Source: a virus. Taken from it: DNA of 46,477 nt. The DNA is taken from positions 1 to 46,477 of the IMG/VR virus record IMGVR_UViG_3300047494_000043, one strand, 5' to 3'. The position numbers and the translations under genes are program-made. This document shows, piece by piece, positions 23,444 through 29,296 of this stretch (within the stretch, counting starts at the first letter, position 1; each line of letters begins with the position of its first letter). A model generated the notes under the pieces. That model saw only the letters and a list, made by a program, of their open reading frames with translations, did no database searches and was not told where the DNA came from.

Positions 23444-23982
23444 TATTGCACCGCTCCTGCGCTATATAGCGTCCACAATCTATTAAGCTCACTCATCTTA
23501 GCAGCGTCGCCACCAAGATCGGGGTGGAGTTCTCGTGCTTTGGTGCGGTAAAGGCGCTTGAGGTCTGATAAATCCTGCGCGCTTACATCTACACCTAAGT
23601 AATCAGACAACAACACCGCAATAGTAGCTGAAGACTCCTTCGTCGAAGAAACGGGTGCGTCCTCGTAATAAAACTTCTCCGCATACTCTGCGTCTACTTT
23701 TACATTAGGTTCGCCCGCAGATGCGCGAGCTGTTAGATCCAGCAACTTAACCGTCCAACCAAACGACTCAAGAGTTATTTTAACCGCCGGCCAATACTCA
23801 GCCGCTATTTCCCATGTATGCCCCGCGGGGTTATAATTACGTTGAGTGGATGGAATTTGGGCTTTGAGAAAATTAACCATTGGGGTTACATTCTCAGCGA
23901 ACCAACCACGACGCATTTGAGTTACGAATTTTATCTCGTAGATCGTATCATTAAACGTCGGTGTTACGTTGACTTGTTTCAT
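23443..23982 (-). CDS. J-domain (DnaJ-like) protein with N-terminal HARP-like region
   Basis: The product is 179 residues. The C-terminal ~60 residues are a J-domain: DLSDLKRLYRTKARELHPDLGGD with the invariant HPD at 153-155, then the last helix. The J-domain calls host DnaK (Hsp70) to a client. The N-terminal region (about 10-75) has the pattern YEIKF...PSTQRNYNPAGHTWEI...VKITLESFGW. It recalls the HARP-type ssDNA/annealing motif, so DNA-protein complexes could be the client. It may disassemble replication complexes as lambda uses DnaJ/DnaK. Confidence 0.75.
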   Translation of the reverse strand: MKQVNVTPTFNDTIYEIKFVTQMRRGWFAENVTPMVNFLKAQIPSTQRNYNPAGHTWEIAAEYWPAVKITLESFGWTVKLLDLTARASAGEPNVKVDAEYAEKFYYEDAPVSSTKESSATIAVLLSDYLGVDVSAQDLSDLKRLYRTKARELHPDLGGDAAKMSELNRLWTLYSAGAVQ

Positions 23983-23984
23983 TC

Positions 23985-24134
23985 TTACTCCTTTCTTCTA
24001 GTGTTTACTGAACATTTGGGATTATAGCAACAATAATTATCATCAAGTGTCCAACCGCAAAAAGCACACTCTTTGTAATTAATCTCAATTGGTTCAGGTT
24101 GGCGTTCCATTTGATTAATCCAGTATCTATCCAT
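23985..24134 (-). CDS. Zinc-ribbon protein, 49 aa
   Basis: The product is 49 residues with CAFC and a CC...C pattern (about residues 23-41), a small zinc ribbon. The stop lies 2 bp before the J-domain start. It is unknown. Confidence 0.6.
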   Translation of the reverse strand: MDRYWINQMERQPEPIEINYKECAFCGWTLDDNYCCYNPKCSVNTRRKE

Positions 24135-24179
24135 GCTGTTACCTCTGCTTGAAATACAAATACAAGTACAAACAAAAAT

Positions 24180-24209
24180 GGCGTACTGAGATTGTTTGCT
24201 CAGTACGCC
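24180..24209 (-). terminator. Rho-independent terminator
   Basis: An 11-bp perfect stem (24180-24190 with 24199-24209) and 8-base loop are followed on the minus strand by ATTTTTGTTTG. It ends the transcript that carries the two tRNAs and the 172-aa protein. Confidence 0.9.
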
Positions 24210-24273
24210 GGGATGTTATAGAGCTAGTATTTGATAAACTAATCGCTTGTGTCTTGGTATTTCAAAGTGTAAA

Positions 24274-24792
24274 TTATTCGCTTTTAGATGCATTAGCCGC
24301 AGTGAACTGTGCAAGAATAGCAGCGCGCATCTCCTCAGAAAGACCCGACAACATCTTAGCAGCCTTATCATACGGAGTCATATTAACACGCAGTGCAGGC
24401 TCCTGTACAAGTGGTGTTGCATCGTAAGTAGGCTCAACCGGTTGGAATGCAAGCGCGCCATTTTCATCAAGTTCGATCAAAGCAGTCCGAATTTTCTGAT
24501 TAAACTTTGCGCTAAGACCCTTATTGATAATATTAAGACGTTCTTCAGGATCAGTGATAAGCTCTGCAAAACCGTCCAAAGTACCTGCGCGCGGAGCAAT
24601 TACAGTCTGCTCAAATGCAATTGTCTCATCGCCCTTGTACTCAGCAGACTTCAACGTAGCAATATCCTTCTCGCTAGAAGTATGCCGTACTGACTTCGGA
24701 ACAATCTTACCCTCGGCATCCAGCTTTACAACAACAGCAAAATTAATATTTTCATTCTTAATCGCGGGCGTTGCTACGGTTTCGAAAGGCAT
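24274..24792 (-). CDS. Hypothetical protein in its own transcription unit, 172 aa
   Basis: The start ATG 24792 (MPFETVATP) is chosen for its ggag ribosome-binding site; the frame is open to 24858. The product is 172 residues and acidic, with a beta-rich N-terminal half and a helical C-terminus (DKAAKMLSGLSEEMRAAILAQF). It is preceded by the two tRNAs and a consensus promoter at 25246 and followed by a strong terminator, so it may be expressed at a high level. I do not recognise a family. Confidence 0.65.
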   Translation of the reverse strand: MPFETVATPAIKNENINFAVVVKLDAEGKIVPKSVRHTSSEKDIATLKSAEYKGDETIAFEQTVIAPRAGTLDGFAELITDPEERLNIINKGLSAKFNQKIRTALIELDENGALAFQPVEPTYDATPLVQEPALRVNMTPYDKAAKMLSGLSEEMRAAILAQFTAANASKSE

Positions 24793-24998
24793 AATGTTAT
24801 ATCTCCACGTCTTATTGCTAAGAACGTCCATGTTATTGGGGCGGAAGTGCCCAGACATGCTATATCGGATACGATTTTAAGTGCTCCTACTACTAAACTT
24901 GAACAGATGCAAACTTAACAAGTAAAGTTTTTACATACAATATCGTGGTCTTGGACACCGCGAACGTATATGTTGTAGTACAAACGCACGAAACTTGG

Positions 24999-25072
24999 TG
25001 CCCCTAAGTGGATTCGAACCACTAAACATTAGATTTTAAGTCTATTCGCTTTGCCGATTTGCGTATAGGGGC
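24999..25072 (-). tRNA. tRNA with anticodon UAA (Leu), short variable arm
   Basis: A full cloverleaf is visible in 74 nt: a 7-bp acceptor, a D-arm with GG in the loop, an anticodon stem with one A-A mismatch, loop CTTAAAA, and a T-arm with TTCGAAT. CCA is encoded (24998-24996). The anticodon UAA would read UUA (Leu), but the variable loop has only 5 bases, whereas bacterial tRNA-Leu normally has a long variable arm. Confidence 0.9.
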
Positions 25073-25076
25073 TTGG

Positions 25077-25150
25077 TGTGCTAGCTAGGACTTGAACCTA
25101 GAACCTACGAATTAGAAATTCGTTGCTCTATCCAATTGAGCTACTAGCAC
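25077..25150 (-). tRNA. tRNA-Arg (anticodon UCU)
   Basis: A perfect cloverleaf: acceptor GTGCTAG/CTAGCAC, D-arm GCTC...GAGC, anticodon stem ACGAA/TTCGT with loop TTTCTAA (anticodon TCT), and T-stem CTAGG/CCTAG. CCA is encoded. It reads AGA codons. It lies 4 bp from the other tRNA in the same transcript. Confidence 0.95.
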
Positions 25151-25217
25151 TTGGGAGGCTTGTTGCCACGTACAGAATGATCTAACATAACCATTTACAA
25201 CAGGGCCGACTTCTGTA

Positions 25218-25246
25218 AGAGTACCAGAGAAGGGCCGAGTTGTCAA
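25218..25246 (-). promoter_or_regulatory. Sigma-70-type promoter for the tRNA unit
   Basis: On the minus strand CCC-TTGACA (25246-25241) and TACTCT (25223-25218) are 17 bp apart. The spacer contains CGGCCCT, and another copy lies just downstream (25208-25202). The -35 context is the same as at 27445 and 19237. Confidence 0.65.
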
Positions 25247-25249
25247 GGG

Positions 25250-25453
25250 TTATTTTGCTATCCACGCTTCGAGAGCCTTAGAAGCACATTCACTTCCGCA
25301 TAGATGTGTGTCGGTGTCTCGAATATTTGAGTTGTCTAATTTGTAAATTTTGAATGTCCCATTTATCTGAGCACCAAACCAACCAACCAAAGACATAGCT
25401 GTAAGAATTTCTTGATTAGAACACCGCGCGCATTTAATTGATTCGATTATCAA
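25250..25453 (-). CDS. Small Cys protein, 67 aa, TTG start
   Basis: TTG 25453 is preferred because aaggag lies 6 bases upstream; the frame itself is open to 25477. The product has CARC near the start and CGSEC near the end, a probable zinc-binding pair. It overlaps the upstream gene. Its stop codon (25252-25250) lies just before the promoter of the tRNA unit. It is unknown. Confidence 0.55.
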   Translation of the reverse strand: MIIESIKCARCSNQEILTAMSLVGWFGAQINGTFKIYKLDNSNIRDTDTHLCGSECASKALEAWIAK

Positions 25454-25691
25454 AGGATACTCCTTCGAAGGGGTCAATAGCAGTAGACGGGCCGAAAGCG
25501 CGCCAGCGTTCGTTGCTAAGTTGCCGACGGAGATTCAAAATAATTTGACGTGCTTGAAGTTTTGGACTGCAATAGTCCGTAAGAAATTCAGGATCGCTTG
25601 CAAGATGAGAAGTTGCACTCACAAGGGTTTCGTATGCAAATTCTTTATCAAGCGCAACATACGAATCAGTTTCACGACGCATTGGTTTCAT
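25434..25691 (-). CDS. Hypothetical helical protein, 85 aa
   Basis: The product is 85 residues with helices (EFAYETLVSATSHLA, QARQIILNLRRQLSNERW). It overlaps the downstream gene. The ribosome-binding site (gagg) is rather far upstream, so the start at residue 4 is also possible. It is unknown. Confidence 0.6.
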   Translation of the reverse strand: MKPMRRETDSYVALDKEFAYETLVSATSHLASDPEFLTDYCSPKLQARQIILNLRRQLSNERWRAFGPSTAIDPFEGVSFDNRIN

Positions 25692-25716
25692 TGTTAAGAA
25701 TACCTCACTGCTAGAT

Positions 25717-25821
25717 TTAGGACATACGACTATTGGAGCGCTCCCGATGTTTAAATATCATAGGCTGCCTCTCTTTGTAGCTATCAAGAGAAGCGCTCCA
25801 ATGGGCATATGCTGCTCCCAT
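25717..25821 (-). CDS. Possible small protein, 34 aa
   Basis: A 34-residue frame starts at ATG 25821, 10 bp after the stop of the 52-aa gene. It is basic and polar with a weak ribosome-binding site. It contains the 11-bp inverted repeat described separately, so this stretch may instead be a structured intergenic element. Low confidence. Confidence 0.3.
   Translation of the reverse strand: MGAAYAHWSASLDSYKERQPMIFKHRERSNSRMS
25732..25802. repeat. 11-bp inverted repeat with 49-base loop
   Basis: attggagcgct (25732-25742) is mirrored by agcgctccaat (25792-25802). The arms could form an RNA stem upstream of the 85-aa gene or a protein-binding site. Confidence 0.6.
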
Positions 25822-25831
25822 TTTGTTACTA

Positions 25832-25990
25832 CTAAAACAAGAATGTCTGTTTTGTTTTCGGGTAATTAATCGTCTGCCAACAACGTGGTGCGAAGTCATA
25901 ATGACTAAAACTTAGTGGCCGCTTTTCATCCATCGCACGCATTGTTGCGTAATGAACAGCAAGAAATTCTTCTACATTTACAATCAGCAC
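25832..25990 (-). CDS. Small hypothetical protein, 52 aa, GTG start
   Basis: GTG 25990 follows aaggag with short spacing and overlaps the upstream stop. The product is 52 residues (EFLAVHYATMRAMDEKRPLSFSHYDF and on) with a natural protein-like composition. This frame explains the stretch better than the overlapping 60-codon frame at 25717-25899. It is unknown. Confidence 0.55.
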   Translation of the reverse strand: MLIVNVEEFLAVHYATMRAMDEKRPLSFSHYDFAPRCWQTINYPKTKQTFLF

Positions 25991-26244
25991 GTAGGCTCCT
26001 TCGTCGATGGTGTTAAATTGATTTTAAATCCTTCGACTATCTTAGTAATAGTCTCGGGGGTTATTTTGTTACCGGGGTGCAAGATAGCATTCCCTTCGCT
26101 GTCAAGAATACCCGCCAGAATAGCGGCGTCTTTTTCTGCGATAAGCATACTTTGTAATTCATTTTGGCACTCCTGTGAACAGTATGGATGATTGTCAGAT
26201 GTTATGTACGAGCGTTCACAGTTAAAACATTCGTGTGCGCTCAT
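25984..26244 (-). CDS. Small zinc-finger protein, 86 aa
   Basis: The start at 26244 (MSAHECFNC) is chosen because it overlaps the upstream stop as TAATG. CFNC and YCSQEC form a zinc-binding pair at the N-terminus, as in small plasmid and phage mini-fingers. A helix (ELQSMLIAEKDAAILAGIL) and a C-terminal helical part follow. It is unknown. Confidence 0.6.
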   Translation of the reverse strand: MSAHECFNCERSYITSDNHPYCSQECQNELQSMLIAEKDAAILAGILDSEGNAILHPGNKITPETITKIVEGFKINLTPSTKEPTC

Positions 26245-26408
26245 TACCATATACTCGCGTAAACTTTGCCAAATAAATTAAACCAAACCACACGATCGAA
26301 TATGTAAATAAAGCCAAATTTTTTAGCTTTACTTAATTGTGATTGACATCCTTCATCATTGAAATTCCATACGAATTCTGGGTTTAGCATACTATATTTA
26401 AGACACAT
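26244..26408 (-). CDS. Small hypothetical protein, 54 aa
   Basis: ATG 26408 follows ggagg-like bases. The product is 54 residues, rich in aromatic residues (FGFIYIFDRVVWFNLF), possibly membrane-associated. It is coupled to the next gene by TAATG. It is unknown. Confidence 0.5.
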   Translation of the reverse strand: MCLKYSMLNPEFVWNFNDEGCQSQLSKAKKFGFIYIFDRVVWFNLFGKVYASIW

Positions 26409-26429
26409 TGGAGGTCTCCTTCGTCGGTA

Positions 26430-26666
26430 TTAAATACCAAAAGACTGCGGGTGATTGAAGCAGTGATAAGACGCGACCATGCACTTAGCGGCTTCGTCTA
26501 GATGTTTATTATGTTTAATTTTAGCTTCTGCTAGCATCTCGACAATCTCAGTGTTAAATGGCGCCGTCTTAAACGCGAACTCAACATCTGCAAGATAGTT
26601 ATTCTGTGCCGCATACAATTCACGTATCGCAGCATCACGCCAAAACTCACAACTCGTTCGGGTCAT
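26430..26666 (-). CDS. Hypothetical helical protein, 78 aa
   Basis: The start ATG 26666 (MTRTSCEFWRD) has gggag upstream and lies inside the end of the preceding gene (20 bp overlap). The product is helical throughout (RDAAIRELYAAQNNYLADVEFAF). It is unknown. Confidence 0.6.
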   Translation of the reverse strand: MTRTSCEFWRDAAIRELYAAQNNYLADVEFAFKTAPFNTEIVEMLAEAKIKHNKHLDEAAKCMVASYHCFNHPQSFGI

Positions 26667-27345
26667 TGTTTTTATTATCTCCCATATCGTTAGATTCAAT
26701 TAATTCATCAAGTACAAAACCGGGTTGTGTTAAAAGTAAATCCATTCCAACTTTATTCGATGCCATAACAACAGAACCTGTACGTTTAGCAAGAATCGCG
26801 TTAATAGCATCCTGCACATCGGAATCAGGATCAACTTGTGTGTTTTCAAGCGCATCTTGCTCTACTACTGTAAGCGGCGTTGGATTAAGTGTTATTTGAA
26901 TATGTTGTTTCTTCTCAATCCATTTAGATAGCGATGTACTATACACAGCCACAGCACGATTAGCGTTACCTAATTGTCTCCGCAACTCACGCGCACGTTG
27001 CTCATCGAATGGCTGTTTCATCATAACCGCTGACAAATCATCCATTAGATTCTTTTGTACAAGCATCGCTTGTTCGTAATTAAACTTTCGATCTTCCAAA
27101 CCACGCTCATACTTCGTTTGCTGCATAGAGCCAAAGATAGCTTTATTAATAACAGCTTCTCGCTTCGCATTCAACGCCTCAACACGTTCAAATATCATCT
27201 TCGACCCATTCGCAGTACCGAAGAATCTACGCTTACCCGTATTAAGATCATCCTGCTCCGCGGCGTATCTAATAGCAAATTCCTCTTTCAACAGAGCAAT
27301 CTCACTATCAATCCTCGCAACTCTATCCTTCACTATCTGCCTCAT
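26647..27345 (-). CDS. Coiled-coil protein, 232 aa
   Basis: The product is 232 residues. The first 150 residues are rich in charged helices (VARIDSEIALLKEEF, VEALNAKREAVI, FDEQRARELRRQLGN) suggesting coiled coils; an acidic, disordered C-terminus follows. The ribosome-binding site agaggag lies before ATG 27345. It is the first gene after the strong promoter at 27445 and is likely an early protein. It is unknown. Confidence 0.65.
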   Translation of the reverse strand: MRQIVKDRVARIDSEIALLKEEFAIRYAAEQDDLNTGKRRFFGTANGSKMIFERVEALNAKREAVINKAIFGSMQQTKYERGLEDRKFNYEQAMLVQKNLMDDLSAVMMKQPFDEQRARELRRQLGNANRAVAVYSTSLSKWIEKKQHIQITLNPTPLTVVEQDALENTQVDPDSDVQDAINAILAKRTGSVVMASNKVGMDLLLTQPGFVLDELIESNDMGDNKNNDPNEL

Positions 27346-27416
27346 AACTAAAAACTCCTCTCATTGCACTACTCTACTTATAACGCATATAGCGCACGTA
27401 AAGAGGCGATAAGAGG

Positions 27417-27445
27417 AGTATAGGGTATTTAGAGGGCATTGTCAA
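27417..27445 (-). promoter_or_regulatory. Strong sigma-70-type early promoter
   Basis: On the minus strand CCC-TTGACA (27445-27440) and TATACT (27422-27417) are separated by 17 bp. A CGGCCCT copy lies upstream (27475-27469). The roughly 70-base leader contains pyrimidine stretches (ctcctc, cctct) that could pair with the agaggag ribosome-binding site of the 232-aa gene. The whole stretch 27346-27578 is non-coding. Confidence 0.85.
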
Positions 27446-27578
27446 GGGTCGTAGGCGGGATAGGAACGAGGGCCGCAAGGAGCCTAACCCCTTTGTTTTC
27501 ACCCACATACACCGTATCGTCCCCCGCCCATGAGTTGTCATCCGAACGAAAAATACAGGAGGCTGGATTGGTTGATTA

Positions 27579-27872
27579 TTAATTCTTCGTTGTTAATAAT
27601 TTCTCGTTAGTAATATCGCTCGTTCTTAATATTATTAATTTTTTTTTTTTTCCTAATAACTCAGAACGAAGTAATAACAAGCGACAATTATTAATCGACA
27701 ATCCACGCTCGCGTTCAATCGTTTCCGGCGTAAACTGGTAGGCGGGTGACGGAACAGTGTAAATTGTTGAAGAGAGAGAGGATACATTGGTAGCGGGATA
27801 CGGGTCCAGTACATACTCAGGACCGTACCGATGCTCGATTCTACACGCTTCGCGTATTATTACGCGCTCCAC
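27579..27872 (-). CDS. Hypothetical protein, 97 aa, GTG start
   Basis: GTG 27872 overlaps the upstream gene by 32 bp. The product is 97 residues, basic near the end with a lysine run encoded by a 13-base A tract (minus strand; 27639-27651), where slippage is possible. No family is recognised and the ribosome-binding site is weak. Confidence 0.45.
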   Translation of the reverse strand: MERVIIREACRIEHRYGPEYVLDPYPATNVSSLSSTIYTVPSPAYQFTPETIERERGLSINNCRLLLLRSELLGKKKKLIILRTSDITNEKLLTTKN

Positions 27873-28122
27873 GTTGCAAATCCAGCAGGATTCGGCGCAG
27901 GAGCGGGTTATTAGCGGCTAAGTCATGCGCAGTGGGCATGTATGCGCGAGTGCTCTTGTTTTTCACGTCAGAGCCGATAGCAGTTGTGCTTTGTCCGGCA
28001 TAAAGGCGATCGTAGAATTTATCCACGCTTTGCATACGCTTCGCGTTCAACTCTACGATTTGAGTCGCGTTTATACGGAGTTGTGCGATTTGCTCCGCCT
28101 CGGTGCTGTGCTTCGTTATCAT
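27841..28122 (-). CDS. Hypothetical protein, 93 aa
   Basis: The product is 93 residues, basic, mostly helical (EAEQIAQLRINATQIVELNAKRMQ, and LLRRILLDLQRGARN at the end). It has a gagg-type ribosome-binding site before ATG 28122. It lies in the early block next to the origin region. It is unknown. Confidence 0.6.
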   Translation of the reverse strand: MITKHSTEAEQIAQLRINATQIVELNAKRMQSVDKFYDRLYAGQSTTAIGSDVKNKSTRAYMPTAHDLAANNPLLRRILLDLQRGARNNTRSV

Positions 28123-28138
28123 AGTGCGGTCTCCTCAG

Positions 28139-28174
28139 TTAGCGCGTAACGCTAAGACGTGGCTTGCGCCACGT
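28139..28174. promoter_or_regulatory. Pair of hairpins between early genes
   Basis: Two perfect hairpins lie in the gap between the 136-aa and 93-aa genes: TTAGCG-cgtaa-CGCTAA (28139-28155) and ACGTGGC-ttgc-GCCACGT (28157-28174). There is no T-run, so they may be RNA processing or stability elements rather than a terminator. Confidence 0.55.
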
Positions 28175-28180
28175 TTCGAC

Positions 28181-28591
28181 CTATTCATCGCTGCTATCAT
28201 CATCAGACTCAGACGCAACGTAATCCGTCTCCTTCGCACTAAGCCGCGTGATCACATCGTCAACTTCCTTCAGAGCGCTCGCTACGAACTTGGCCTTAGT
28301 GACATCAGCGGGCAGATACTGCTTCGCCATCTCATACGCGGCTTCCGCGCCGCTCTTGAGTCCGCCTTTCATCTTGTAAACGGGTTTGCCGTTTTTATCC
28401 TTCCCAAGCACGATCTTGTCGCCGTTGCTATCGCGTTCTATAGCGCCGTTGCGGTAATACTTGATCTTGCTCTTGAGTTGTGACGAGAACGCCGCCTCTA
28501 CTAACTCCGTCGCGTTATCAGTCAGGGACATAAGCCGTAGCGCATCCTGTTGCGGTGCGGTGAGTGCGATGATTACCGTATCATTTGCCAT
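28181..28591 (-). CDS. First early-arm protein, 136 aa, unknown
   Basis: The start ATG 28591 (MANDTVIIAL) has a gagg ribosome-binding site. The upstream open frame to 28708 runs into the DnaA-box region and is not used. The product is 136 residues with helices, a basic middle (KSKIKYYRNG, KNGKPVYKMKGG) and a very acidic end (SESDDDSSDE). As the gene nearest the origin on the minus strand it may be made first. An acidic tail with a basic core suggests a DNA-related role, which is inference. Confidence 0.65.
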   Translation of the reverse strand: MANDTVIIALTAPQQDALRLMSLTDNATELVEAAFSSQLKSKIKYYRNGAIERDSNGDKIVLGKDKNGKPVYKMKGGLKSGAEAAYEMAKQYLPADVTKAKFVASALKEVDDVITRLSAKETDYVASESDDDSSDE

Positions 28592-28701
28592 TGTGTGTAT
28601 CCTCATATTCTGTAGGTTATATTGTGTAGAAACTATTGCGTATACCGTACATGGTAGCGCGTTGGCGGTACTGGTGCCTAGAACTATTATAGGCCCGCAA
28701 C

Positions 28702-28733
28702 TGTGCATAAGTCAGTGGATAAGTTGTGGATAA
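28702..28733 (-). promoter_or_regulatory. Three tandem DnaA-box-like sites
   Basis: On the minus strand TTATCCACA (28733-28725), TTATCCACT (28722-28714) and TTATGCACA (28710-28702) lie in the same orientation, 11-12 bp apart, about one helical turn. Two fit TTATNCACA exactly and one has a single mismatch. An AT-rich stretch follows at 28738-28752. This is the layout of a DnaA-dependent origin. Confidence 0.75.
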
Positions 28734-28758
28734 CCACGAATAATAAATATATCTCCCG

Positions 28759-28787
28759 CCTATTACACACGTTGCGCGTGCTGTCAA
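28759..28787 (-). promoter_or_regulatory. Possible weak promoter
   Basis: On the minus strand a perfect TTGACA (28787-28782) stands at the right distance upstream of the DnaA-box stretch, but the -10 (TAATAG or AATAGG) is poor. The spacer holds CACG-N5-CGTG, an operator-like palindrome. Confidence 0.35.
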
Positions 28788-28857
28788 GTCGTGTTACAAT
28801 ACCCCCCTCCCCCAAAAAATCCGAATCGCAATTTCGTAGGCCGGGGTGGCTCTATAC

Positions 28858-28873
28858 AATTTTTTAAAAAATT
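28858..28873. repeat. 16-bp perfect A/T palindrome
   Basis: AATT followed by TTTTAAAA and AATT reads the same on both strands. It is probably bent, easily melted DNA in the origin region. Confidence 0.7.
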
Positions 28874-29012
28874 TGCACTTGGTGATTATTAATAAGTGCG
28901 TAATAGAGTGTGTTGGTTGTTATTGATGGGACAAATGTTGCTATGTAGCGAGTGTTAATAGCACACGGAGGCGTTTGAGTAGGGCCGTAGGCCGTGTCAA
29001 GGCGCTTTTAAG

Positions 29013-29033
29013 GTGTATACACCCACGTATACG
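29013..29033. promoter_or_regulatory. Two GTATAC-centred palindromes upstream of the late promoter
   Basis: GTGTATACAC (29013-29022) and CGTATACG (29026-29033) are perfect palindromes, with centres 12 bp apart, ending 3 bp before the -35 of the plus-strand promoter. They are placed for an activator or repressor. Confidence 0.6.
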
Positions 29034-29036
29034 GGG

Positions 29037-29065
29037 TTGCAATTTTGCCCTTATCTATATATAGT
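29037..29065 (+). promoter_or_regulatory. Promoter of the late (packaging/virion) arm
   Basis: TTGCAA (29037-29042) and TATAGT (29060-29065) are 17 bp apart. Transcription would start near 29072 and enter the first late gene at 29112. Confidence 0.75.
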
Positions 29066-29111
29066 AAGGACTCGCAACCAGACCGGCGCGGGAGTGCGTG
29101 GAGATAAATTT

Positions 29112-29294
29112 ATGGGCGGATCGAAAATACTAGCGGCTCTTGAAGAGTTTAAGGCTAAGTATGCGTGGGACAAGTCCCTCATAATCCCCTCCAATGTCTC
29201 TACCTCCTGCGTCGCTGGTGCGGGGGCGAGCCGCGGGCACGAGGAGTTTAGTAATACTAGCATCGAAGATTTTCTTCGAGCGGCGAGGAGTTAA
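29112..29294 (+). CDS. Small protein upstream of terminase, 60 aa
   Basis: ATG 29112 follows ggag with 8-base spacing; the upstream part of the frame lies in the promoter. The product is 60 residues with a helical start (KILAALEEFKAKYAWDKS) and a C-terminal helix. It ends 2 bp before the small terminase gene and is probably a packaging accessory protein. It is unknown. Confidence 0.6.
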   Translation: MGGSKILAALEEFKAKYAWDKSLIIPSNVSTSCVAGAGASRGHEEFSNTSIEDFLRAARS

Positions 29295-29296
29295 GC

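Larger units (their letters stand above)
28592..29111. other. 520-bp non-coding origin/control region between divergent arms
   Basis: No protein gene fits here. The region contains, left to right, a cluster of DnaA-like boxes (28702-28733), an AT-rich stretch, a TTGACA box (28787-28782), a C-run/A-run stretch and a 16-bp A/T palindrome (28858-28873). After these come GCACTT-N13-AAGTGC (28875-28899), another CCTTGACA with CGGCCCT on the minus strand (29000-28981), two GTATAC palindromes and a plus-strand promoter. Both gene arms lead away from it, so it is the natural candidate for the replication origin and early/late switch. Confidence 0.7.

Noticed and set aside
24880-24990. A third tRNA next to the two clear ones
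   Set aside because: The sequence has no T-arm (GGTTC) or cloverleaf pairing on either strand.
25717-25899. 60-codon frame as a gene from 25899
   Set aside because: Its first half overlaps a better supported 52-aa gene (25832-25990) with a strong ribosome-binding site. Only the short 34-aa remainder is kept, at low confidence.
8874-28591. Integrase, ParA or toxin-antitoxin genes indicating lysogeny
   Set aside because: I looked for tyrosine or serine recombinase and Walker-type ParA motifs in the minus-strand proteins and found none. The P-loops present belong to FtsK-like, Sak4-like and DUF3987-like proteins.
28592-28708. Upstream extension of the 136-aa gene to 28708
   Set aside because: The extension lacks a ribosome-binding site at its start and runs into the DnaA-box region. 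ATG 28591 has a proper site.
28972-29000. CCTTGACA at 29000 as an early minus-strand promoter
   Set aside because: No acceptable -10 lies 16-18 bp downstream (CAAACG), so it is only counted as a motif copy.
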